Below, piece after piece: positions 12,301-24,300 of a DNA stretch of 64,000 bases; the stretch's first letter is position 1, and every line of letters begins with the position of its first letter. The translations under genes were made by a program, and so were the position numbers. A model generated the notes under the pieces. The model did no database searches. It saw only the letters and a program-made list of their open reading frames with translations, and had not been told where the DNA came from. Source of the stretch: Ashinkailepas kermadecensis (lineage: Eukaryota; Arthropoda; Thecostraca; Neolepadidae); contig JAOTOM010004574.1 of assembly GCA_034440615.1 (NCBI GenBank), positions 273,501 to 337,500 on the forward strand, given 5' to 3'.

Positions 12301-15300
12301 ATATACAATTTTGCATACAAGCCTTTACCTTTATCCATACCAACATTTGTCACGCAAACTATTGTCCTGATGATTGTCAATATAAATATTTTCACACAAA
12401 CTTTACACCATGTAAACATTTGCATACAAACTTCTGCCTAGCATAGCCTAGCTCAGCATAGTGTAGCATAGCATAACTTAACCTAGCATAACCTAACCAC
12501 GAAATGGCACCGGAATAGTAAATAGTCTTAATTGTGCAGCACTCGCATAACTCCGTTGAAGCATTCGAAGTTCGTTCACATTTACTTGAACGGATTCCCG
12601 AGACTTCTCTATTGTAAACGTTCTGAACGAACACATGGCACCGCTCAAATTCGAATTTACTTCCTCTGCCCATGTGACGTGGGTAACTAGCAGCATGACG
12701 GACCCGCCTATGTAGATCAGGAACGCCAACCCAGCAGCTGAAACAAATCGAACCATCCGCCCGTCCAACACCCCAGAAGCGACCCGACGCAGTAGAAAGC
12801 TGTCCATCTGGCATTTCCACTCCAGTGGCTACCCTAAACATATACTGACATCGCCGATCTGGAAGGTGATGATTACAGGGGCTTTAGGGTGGCTCAACCA
12901 CAGTGGGTTATATTGCACCCAGCCGATCTGGAAGGCTGAACACCGAAATGCACAGGGCAAGCTTACCAAACGGGACCAACTGGACCAACTGGACAACCAA
13001 GCAGATGGTGATAACTATTGGGGCTTCAGGATGCGTCAACCCATGCGGATTTTATTGCACCCATAACAAATACAACCAAGCCGACCAAAATGATGACGAG
13101 AGTTACGAAAAGCCCGTACCAGTCGTTTTTTTCCACGCATCAGGGGCCGCGGTAGGTCAGTCGGTAGGGCGTCAGCCTCTTGATCGCAAGATTGTGAGTT
13201 CGCATCCCGCAACCGGCGGAATTACCGAGTTCACCCGCGGCCAGTCGGCGTGAGGGATTGGCGACGTTACATCACTTACCAGTTCATTGAGTCATAAGAG
13301 AACGCAAGGTTCTTCTTTTTCGCCCATACACCAATGAGAAATTGGCTAGCAGCATACCACGTTTTCTGGAACAGTTCGCTCAACTTTTGCCTAGTCCGGA
13401 TAAACAAGAACACCCAGTCATGGCCGGGTAAAATCAGCGCTAGCACCGCCACCATGACCCGCGGGACGACGCCCTTGCAGCGCATGCACCGCTGACATTC
13501 CGCGTGATGCCGTGCCGCGGACGTGGTGCATCAGGTAACGTGTGCGGCTCGCCAGAAGGCCTACACGGAGCGACCGGAAGAATAGCTCGATGCCGGTACA
13601 ACGACCACTTAAGCAACGCCAAACATAGGAGAGACACCATAGAGAGATCACATGCAACATCACTCTGCTGTCAATGACGTCACAGCCAACAATCTGGGGC
13701 GGGGTGGCAGAGTGGTTAAGGTGTTGAGCTCTGGGTACCAAAGATCCTGGGTTCAACACTCACATCGCTCGGGACATTTCCCAATCCCGCGACCCACCGG
13801 CAAAACAGTGTGCGCGGCGTCATTAGCCGTAGTCGTGCATAAAGTGCGTCGAGAACCACCCACCCAACAGACAAACAAACGGCCAACAATCTCAACCTCA
13901 CAATCTTACAGCAGCAACAACAAAAAAAGACCAACATAAGCAGAGAAATCGCCGAGTCTATTGCCATCAGGACCTACCCCATAAAAGTCAAAGTTCCACA
14001 TACCAAAAATTAAGCTTTCATCCTGGGCTCTTCTCAGCTGAAGCAATCACCACCTACCCATTCAGTAATACTTTTAATTCCCAGTTCCATCAGGCCATCT
14101 ATTTTTCCAACTCGTACCAGATGCTTTGAGCATACCCTAAGAACGAAACATCAGCATTTTCTCAAAGCAAAGATTTGATATTTGCAATTATCTCGGCAAA
14201 TGCATCAATTTGCACCAATGAATGACAATACTCGTGGCGACATACACCCCAATGTATGTCCTATATAATAATACGAACGTCAGAAATCCGACAAGCTCTT
14301 GGCAACATAAAAATCACAGCTCTTCTTATAAGATGTAAATAATTACTTCCAGTTGTGTATTATTTCCCACCAAAGGCTACGGAACTTGGGCAGGATGTGG
14401 GAAAAAGAACGACTGAGCCTACTTAACATGGTACAAAATGGTCCTAATGCTCCTCGTTTTCATTATAGTACGGCAATTAAACTTAGCCGCCTGGTGGTTC
14501 AGTTGGTTAGAGCGCTGACCTGCACTGGTCTCTCCTATCCTAACAACACAGGGTTCGAATCGCTTCACACGCTCGCATTTTGCCCCCGGCTGGGAGGGTC
14601 AGTTGGCAGTTGGCCCGATAAGGCCGGGGACGAGCTACCGGGCGGCCGTGTCGGTGCAGACGGCACGTTAAATTTTCTGTCAAAATGCTGCCGTTGAACT
14701 GGAATTCATGGATCGGGTGGTGAGGTCAGGGTTCACGCACTAAGCTCTGCTTAGCAATAGAACCCCAGTCAATAAAGCTACCCCAGCAAGAACTCGGGAT
14801 TAAATTTATATCAAAAATACAAATAATACATGATAAACAAGATGTTCCTCGCCCCAGGGAATTTCTTTCAGTTACCAAGTCAAATAATATTGTGCTGGTG
14901 GCAAAATACTCCACGCTTCGGCACTAGGCAATCGCATGAAGCTACATAAAAACAGACTGTTTCTTCGAAACATGAAAAGGACGCGAACAACGAATAGCCA
15001 CACATAACCAACGCAGACAGCACAATTCAGCACCTGCATCAGGCAGTACGTTCCGTTCTGCGTAAAGCTACGTTACGTTATTAAGCTATACGCTACGAGC
15101 CAAGCGCGGTCATTCGACTACTAGCGCCGAGGTGCGGCCGGCGGAGAGAACTACACGGGATGCTGTAAATGTCTTGGAAATAAACATGTAATAAACCATC
15201 TATTGGTCTGAAAGACGCACTCAGAAATAAAATAGTAGATGCCATTGCCTCTTACACGAGGTCGGTTTCATAGCAAGTTCAGAAATTTCTGGCGCAGAAA

Positions 15301-18300
15301 GTAATGTCTGAAGTTGAAGATCATCACTATTTCAAACTAACATGTGTCGCATCTAACTGGTTTACTGCCTATATGCTGCCGTTTGTAAAACTCACGCTGA
15401 ATAAAAATTTATAAGTTTGATATTTACCTGCTGATGTGCATCCTACTATCCTTTTTCCAAAATGGTAGTGAAGCATTTTGGGTTGGCTAGCAACTCTCGG
15501 GTAGCATTTTACGCTCAAACAACGATTTTTAGCCGCAGTAATCACGGTAAACATGCATGGCTAGAAAACCCATGCTTTAGGTACATTTGGCAGTGTATTA
15601 CCGGTCGGATGAGGTACATCTCACCACCTATTTTGAAGAAAAAAATGGCGAGGCACTATACGTGTATTTGCAATGTCCGCATCAATCCTGTGTCTGACGC
15701 GAGACGAAGAAGAATAAGATTCTGGACCCACCCAATCGCAATACAGGGCTCACGTCCCGATCGCCTTCACCCGAACAGGGTCTCGAAGGGGAAAACGCAG
15801 CACGGTTGCAAGCTGTACTCTATAAATGCCATTGGACAGGTTCCAGCTTCCCAAATACACCTTAGTTTATTATGTAAAATGTATTTCAGATCGGCAACGC
15901 ACCAGCTCATTGTACTCAACAACCAAAGCTTACGTCATGTCCATCCGATATCGACCTGCTCCTGTCCTCTCGCCACATTTCAAAACGCTCCTACGCCCAT
16001 GAACGCATACACCTCTGTTCAAAGAAAGGTTTCTCGATGGTAATTCCCACTCTGGTGCCGCTCAGGCACCGCGCCGCACGAGCTCGTGACCACGGCCGCA
16101 CCTCCACCGTCCCCCGCCCACCACTGTACGTCCTATCTCGTGCCTGCAGTATGGAGGCCATCGTTCGTCCGGCACCTCCGCGGTCCCTTAAGCTGGCTAT
16201 CTTTGCCGGCAACAGTGCTCCATTCACTTCTCATTAGCAGTTAAGCCACGAATAGAATAGTCGAATTGTGTCAGTTGCTTCGAATCGATACCAAACACAG
16301 GATATCGGAAATGCAAGGTCACTGAGAAATCCCATCTCATCTCAAGGCAGAGAGCTGAAGATTGCCTATTACACACTTCACACCATCACAATTTGAAGAT
16401 TACCTATTAGACACTTCACACCATCACAATTTGTGTCACTGTCATGTCAGTATGCATATAAAAGTGACAGAACCATCCAAGTACCTCTTTCGCTTTTGCC
16501 TTCAGCTTGGCTTGCTCGGGGTCTTCCGTTTTCGATCGACTCTTCGCGGCTCGCAAGAGCATCTCTCGCTCCGTCTCTCCGTGTCGCTTCTGCTCCAGCT
16601 TGTCGAGCTCGTCCAGGAAGCGCAGTTGACCCCGCACGTCTCTGTACACCTCATACCCGGGCTCCGACTGTGGACACAACACCGTACACTCCGTGTAGGA
16701 CCCACACTGTCCATACACTTCCTACCCACACTGTCCACACACTTCCCCCGCACGTCTCTGTACACCTCATATCTGGGCTCCGACTGTGGACACAACACCG
16801 TACACTCCGTGTCAGACCCACACTGTCCATACACCTCCGGACACACTGATCAAACCCACACTTCAGATACACTTCCGGACGCACTGTGACCAGACCCACA
16901 CCTCAGATACACTTCCGGACACACTGTGACCAGACCCAGACCTCAGATACACTTCCGGACACACTGTGGCCAGACCCTCACTTCAGATACACTTCCGGAC
17001 ACACTGTGACCAGACCCACACTTCAGATACACTTCCGGACACACTGTGACCAGACCTACACCTCACATACACTTCCGGACACACTGATCAGACACACACT
17101 GTCCATACACCTCCGGACACACTGATCAGACACACACTGTCCATACACCTCCGGACACACTGTCCATACACCTCCGGACACACTGATCAGACACACACTG
17201 TCCATACACCTCCGGACACACTGATCAGACCCACACTGTCCATACACCTCCGGACACACTGTGATCAGACCCACTCTGTCCATACACTTCCGGACACACT
17301 GATCAGACCCACACTTCAGGTACACTTCCGGAAACACTGTGACCAGACCCACACTTCAGATACACCTCCGGACACACTGTGATCAGACCCACTCTGTCCA
17401 TACACTTCCGGACACACTGATCAGACCTACACCTCAGATACACTTCCGGACACACTGTGACCAGACCCACACCTCAGATACACTTCCGGATACACTGTGA
17501 CCAGACCCTCACTTCAGATACCCTTCCGGATACATTGTGACCAGACCCTCACTTCAGATACACTTCCGGATACACTGTGACCAGACTCACACCTCAGATA
17601 CACTTCGGGCAGGACGGTGGCCAGCACTCACCTTCACCTGACTGGACTCAAGACGATGTTCAGAGATGACGGCCACTTGCTCCAGCAGCGTCTTGAGCCG
17701 CTCCTGGGTAGCGTGCGAGACCAGCGACACCACGTCCAGGCTGGGCTCCTCCAAGCCGTGTCGCATCGCTGCAACACACAGTTCTGTAACACTGCGACAC
17801 CACGTCCTGGCCGGGCACCTCCAAGCCGTGTCGCATCGCTGTACCACACAGTACTGCACAAAACTACTGCTGATACACTGTTACTTTGAACTGGGGGTGC
17901 AGGGGGGGGGGGGACTTGGGGACAGGTCGACAACACGATCATTAAAAAAAATAATCGGGGAACCACACCGACCTTCATGCCGACAATCACGGCGAAGCAG
18001 CGGCGCACGGCAGCGGCCACCACCGTCGCCGTCACCGTCGCCGTCGCCACTCACCGATGCGTCTGATCTTGAGCTGGAGCGGCGCGACGTGCAGGAACGT
18101 GTCGTCGCGCACGCTGCGGATCTGCGTGCCCACGTACTCGGTGCCGCCCAGGATGTGCTGCGACTCCTCCTGCAGGTTGACGCCGCCCATCGCCGCCACG
18201 TCGTTGATGTCGTCGTCCTGACCCGACTCGAACGATGACCTGGCGGCCGTCCACGGTCAGGTCACCACTCATCGGCGGCCGTCCACGGTCAGGTCACCAC

Positions 18301-21300
18301 TCATCGGCGGCCGTCCACTGTCAGATCGTCACACATCGGCGGCCGTCCACTGTCAAGATATCACACATCGGCGGCCATCCACGGTCAGGTCACCACTCAT
18401 CGGCGGTCGTCCACGGTCAGGTCACCACTCATCGGCGGCCGTCCACGGTCAGGTCACCACTCATCGGCGGCCGTCCACTGTCAGGTCATCACACATCGCC
18501 GGCCGCCCACTGTCAGGTCGTCACACATCGGCGGCCGTCCACGGTCAGGTCGTCACACATCGGCGGCCATCCACGGTCAGGTCACCACTCATCGGCGGTC
18601 GTCCACGGTCAGGTCACCACTCATCGGCGGTCGTCCACTGTCAGGTCGTCACACATCGCCGGCCGCCCACTGTCAGGTCGTCACACATCGGCGGCCGTCC
18701 ACGGTCAGGTCGTCACACATCGGCGGCCATCCACGGTCAGGTCACCACTCATCGGCGGTCGTCCACGGTCAGGTCACCACTCATCGGCGGTCGTCCACTG
18801 TCAGGTCGTCACACATCGGCGGTCGTCCACGGTCAGGTCACCACTCATCGGCGGTCGTCCACTGTCAGGTCGTCACACATCGGCGGCCGTCCACGGTCAG
18901 GTCGTCACACATCGGCGGCCGTCCACGGTCAGGTCGTCACACATCGGCGGCCGTCCACGGTCAGGTCACCACTCATCGGCGGTCGTCCACGGTCAGGTCA
19001 CCACTCACCGACGGCAGGCGTCCGGTCAGGCACGACACGCGCGCGACGGCAGGTTTCATACACGTGAGAACGCTGGGTGACTGGTGGGATGTGCAAAGCG
19101 GGCTCAGGTAGTCGGAACATGGCCGTTGGAAACGCCAGTCGCATCACCACCGAAACGGGACGCCAGAATTTGCGTATCGCAAACCACCAGAAGCCCTTCC
19201 AGACACAAATCGGAAAGAAAAGGAGAACCTATCGGCAAAAATACACTGGCACGTCCATGTTCGCAACCGACCAAACGGTTCACCGCGTGACCAGACGCCA
19301 CAACACAACACCTACACCAGGCCACAACACAACACAACACCTACACCAGGACACAACACAACACAACACATAAATTTACTCATTAGCAGAGCATTCCTCC
19401 AACAGGCCTTCAACGTGGTAGTTTGAGGACAGCAGAAACAAACTGGCGGCTGCAATAAACTGCAGTACGAAGTTGGTATTAGATGTACACGTCAACAGAT
19501 GGCGTCACCAGCGCAGGACTCTGACGCAAGGATTTGACGAGGTACCACGTGATCCCACCCCACAGCATCCTGCACCCCTACTAGTTCACCACGTGACCCC
19601 ACCACAATCCAGTTCATCACATGACCACCACCCCCACGTCAACTTACACCCCCAACATGGTACACTTCGACCACACCCCGGGGTTGGAAACACGGCCTTG
19701 TCCTGGACGTCATCCAGAACACCACCCTCCACAGACTTGAGGGTGGTCTGCACCCTCAAGTCTGTGCATGCACGAAAAATGAGCATGCACTCATTTTTCG
19801 CCGAAAGCTTGAGTGGAGTTGTCTGAAAACAACTCCAAACTTATTGCTGTTTTAGTAAGTATGTCAGAGACTAATTGGAAAGTACAAAAACTAGTTCATT
19901 TATGTAAATGAGGCAAAATATCCATTCCGAATTGGAATGTCCTTTTTTAAATCCATGAATCCAGGATTTTAACACAAATCGAACGTTGCCGAACCACCCA
20001 CAACACCCTACAATAGAGCTAAATTATTCGCGGAATAGGGTGGAATATACCACTTACTGAGCACTGAATCGACATCCTTCCCAAAGAAGTACCGACATCG
20101 TGCTTCTTGGTACCTGTTTGCGAAGTCTTCATGCTTCGTTTCTAAGTGTATCCCGTTTACAAGCATCATATTTTTGCTCACCATAACGGATCCGGGATCG
20201 TGATAGCGAATATTCCATAGCACAATTCCAGGTGAAGGGATTACCTATGATGTGCTATGCTATACAACAACAGTTTATAGCATAGGTGTTTGTGTGGTTT
20301 TCGTTCATATCGATATTTCCAAATTAGGTATCTTTCAAAATACGCAAAGTGGAACAGTCATATGTACGCAATGGTCTCAAGACTGGATTTGCAGGACTTA
20401 CCAATATTTTATTGAATAATAAAATATTGGTGGCGATTTCGTGGCGATTTCGACATCCTTAATTAGTTATTTGGGCTAAAGGGCGCGCCGACTACGAGGT
20501 CATTTAGCGCCCATTATTTCGACATCCTGCTGTACTCGTTTCAATGTCTCACCCTTACCTGTAAATCATTATTTTAACACTGCCCTACACCCTTACTCAG
20601 CCACCACGTGATCACATCACAATACTGCACCCCCACCAGGGAACCACGTAACCACACCTCCACAACACTGTACCCTCACCAGGGACCCACGTAACAAAAC
20701 CTCCACAACACTCTGTACCCACACCAGGGAACCACGTGGCCACACCTCCACAACACCCTGCACCCTCACCAGGGACCCACATGACCGGAACCCAACTCGG
20801 CGGCCACGTGACCGCACCTCCACAACACCCCCGCCCGGCCACCACACCACCACAACACCACCACCCGGCCACCACGTGACCACACCTCCACAACACCCCC
20901 ACCCGGCCACCACGTGGCCACACCTCCACAACATCCACACCCGGCCACACCTCCACAACACCACCACCCGGCCACCACGTGACCACACCTCCACAACACC
21001 CCCACCCGGCCACCACGTGGCCACACCTCCACAACATCCACACCCGGCCACACCTCCACAACACCCCCACCCGGCCACCACGTGACCACACCTCCACAAC
21101 ACCCCCACCCGGCCACCACACCTCCACAACACCGCCACCCGGCCACCACATCTCCACAACACCCCCACCCGGCCACCACACCTCCACAACACCCCCACCC
21201 GGCCACCACACCTCCACAACACCACCACCCGGCCACCACAGCGCACAGGGCCGGTGGCCGGTGGCCGATGGTCAGTGGTGCGCCCACCTGAAGTTGAGCT

Positions 21301-24300
21301 TCTTGTTTGGTCGTACGGCGACGATCGGCTGCCGGTTGAAGCCGACCGACGAGGTGGTGACGACGGTCGGAGAGGAGACGGTCGTCGGCCGCAGCAGCTT
21401 GCTGGCCGACTGCAAAGGCCACGCTCGTCTCAACAGTGAACAGCCGGCTGTGTGGTGGGTACAGTCGCCACGAGTCTACCAACAGCACACGGCCACATCA
21501 ACAGAATAGTGGTGCCGGTGTTATCTTACGTTAAATTAACTATCCAACACAACAATGAACCTACAGTAAAGAACGACTACTGTAAAATGGCTGTAATTCA
21601 TCAAGGGGCCTTCAAACTAGTTCAAATATTATCCATTGAATAACGATATCAAGTGGTAGCAATTCTTGATCATCCGACGCTGAAGACAAAAAAAACGACG
21701 AAAGCGATACACCAATGCTGCAACTAAACGACAACACACAAATAATATGTAAAGGTGCATACACAAATAGTGTGACATTTACCTGTGTAGGCTCCTGCGG
21801 CTTCCGATGGCCGCTACTATGAATAATTTATCATTCAATATGTACTACCTCATGCACTGACGCAATGAGTGCATATCACATTCAGCGGTGGCTCTTTCAT
21901 CGCTCCCCCTCGCCACCTCCAATCCTCAATATCTCGAACTTCACCAACTGCTCAAAAATGATGAATGGTTTAACCCGTCCTCTTCAATGAGACATCGATG
22001 ACAGCCTGCCTTAGGACGAATTCAGCACCACAGCATCGCACCCCCATTCCTTAAAACTCCCAATCCATCGACCCTAAAAGAACTCCTAAAGCCCCGAGTC
22101 CCTCAAAGCCATCGAATCAGCTGACAACGCACGTGAAAAGTCAGACGGGCCTGGAATGCATCCCAATTCGGGGCTGAGCGTTGACAGTAGTGTTCAGAAA
22201 GGAAGTGACTGCGTTTCGGGAACGGCTGACGGGGGCTGGGTACCGACATTACAATTACAAAACTTGTTACTCCGGAGGATGGCGGGGTGGGCACTTGGTC
22301 AGCGTACCTCCACTATACTACAGAGAAACGCGTGGCTGCTGGGAGCCAGGCGGGGAGCACGGATAACTAACTGACGAGTCCGTGATGCCCAGGCGGCTGT
22401 GCTCATCAAGAGCCGGCGAGCAGCACCGGCGACGTACGGACTGTATGCCGAGCATGGCCGGGTGTGTGGAGACGAGGCGCTGGTGCGTCACGCCTCCCGT
22501 CACCAGCCGCACAGACTGGCCGGCCGTCACCACCGGCGTCACCAGCGGCCGCACCAGCCGCGCCGGCTGCAGCTGGGTAGGCCGCACCACCTGCAGACGC
22601 CGCCACCACACGTACACACACACACATACACAGCCAGAGCTACCGACTACTGGCGGCCGCCACCGTGCTGTATCCGGCCGGCTCGGGCTCGACTGGGCCA
22701 CATCGGATAGGCTTAGCCTGGACTGAACTGAACTGAACTGAACTGGACTGGACTGGACTGGACTGGACTGGACTGGACTGGACTGGACTGGACTGGACTG
22801 GACTGGACTGGACTGGACTGGACTGGACTGGACTGGACTGGACTGGACTGGACTGGACTGGACTGGACTGGACTGGACTGGACTGGACTGGACTGGACTG
22901 GACTGGACTGGACTGGACTGGACTGGACTGGACCTGACCTGACCTGACCTGAATGGGTTGAGTTGGGTCGAGTTTGAGTGAGTTGAGTTTGAGTGAGTTG
23001 AGTTTGAGTGAGTTGAGTTTGAGTGAGTTGAGTTTGAGTGAGTTGAGTTTGAGTGAGTTGAGTTTGAGTGAGTTGAGTTTGAGTGAGTTGAGTTTGAGTG
23101 AGTTGAGTTTGAGTGAGTTGAGTTTGAGTGAGTTGAGTTTGAGTGAGTTGGGTTTGAGTGCTGAATCATTTGCGGGCTGAGATGAGCTTGGCCGGGCCGA
23201 GTTATTTGGGTTATGCCGGTTGGTTGACTTTCCCGTATTAGGTCAGGCTAGCCCAAGCTAGGCTGGAGTGAAAACGGACTTGGCCTGGGCATGGCTTGGC
23301 TGGGCTTCGCTTGACTCGACTGGATTGGGCGAGACTGGACTGAGCTATGCTATTCTGAACTGAAGTAAAGTGAACGGAATTGGAACGGCTCTGAGCTGTA
23401 CCAGACTGGAATAGGCGGTCCAATGACTGATGTATTTCTGCACTTGGGGAGGAGCAACCCAATGCCATTTTGCGCCCACCGTGGAGCGGAGAAAATATGT
23501 GGAGCGGATGTAACTGGGATTGGTCGATGTAGTCCAGCAAGGCGCGTGGGTTAGTGTCCAAGACGTGGCAAACCAGATGGAGCAGATGGAGCAAATGGAG
23601 CAGATGGAGCAGAATAGGAATCGATGAATTACAAAATGTTAGGATGTGGATCGCACAATTAGTGGAAAGTGGGCCGTCGTTAGCGACCTCACGCCGGGTA
23701 TTTAACGCATACAACACAGCGAGCATTAAGGGAATGCATATAATGGAGCGACACCAAAAGCAATAACAGCCACCATGCTACAACACGTCATCTAACATGT
23801 CGATATTTCCAAAACATAATGAAAATCATAAACATCCCGAGGCCAAGCATTCCCACGGGGAAAATACGTCTGGTGAGAAGCGGGCAAAAAGGACGACACA
23901 ATATGGCTGGTGAGAAACGGGCAGCAAAGACGACACAATACGTCTGGTGAGAAGCGGGCAACACAGACGACACAATAATATGCTCATTGGCAAGCAAAAG
24001 CCATCCAGTGTCGCACTTTCTTACAACTCCTGTGAGCACAGCAGGCACCGAGCAGCAATTGGGCAAGCTGGCGGGGCAGCAGGCCGCTGATTGGCCGCTC
24101 GCCGGAGGGGAGGCGCAACACTGAGCAGCGATTGGTCAGGCTGGCGGGGCAGCAGGCCGCCGATTGGCCGCTCGCCGGAGGGGAGGCGCAATTACCTGGA
24201 TGGTCGGCACGGTGGCCAGAGGTGTGGGCAGCGCCGACACGGGCGGCGGCTTGACACCCTCTATCGTGACGTCCCTGCTGTAGAGCGACTGCCGAAGGAA

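Noticed and set aside
13142..13210. Functional tRNA gene
   Set aside because: A- and B-box-like parts exist but the arms do not pair as a cloverleaf; it is the head of a SINE.
18235..19080. 281-codon plus-strand frame (SGHHSSAVVHGQ)
   Set aside because: Translation of the 32-bp array antisense to the TAF4 intron.
20612..21488. Long Gly/Val/Trp-rich minus-strand frames
   Set aside because: Translations of the 30-bp array; the real TAF4 exon 8 here is in a different frame.
22318..23169. 283-codon minus-strand frame
   Set aside because: It fuses the 15-bp and 5-bp arrays with TAF4 exon 7 and its flanks; only the exon 7 part is real.
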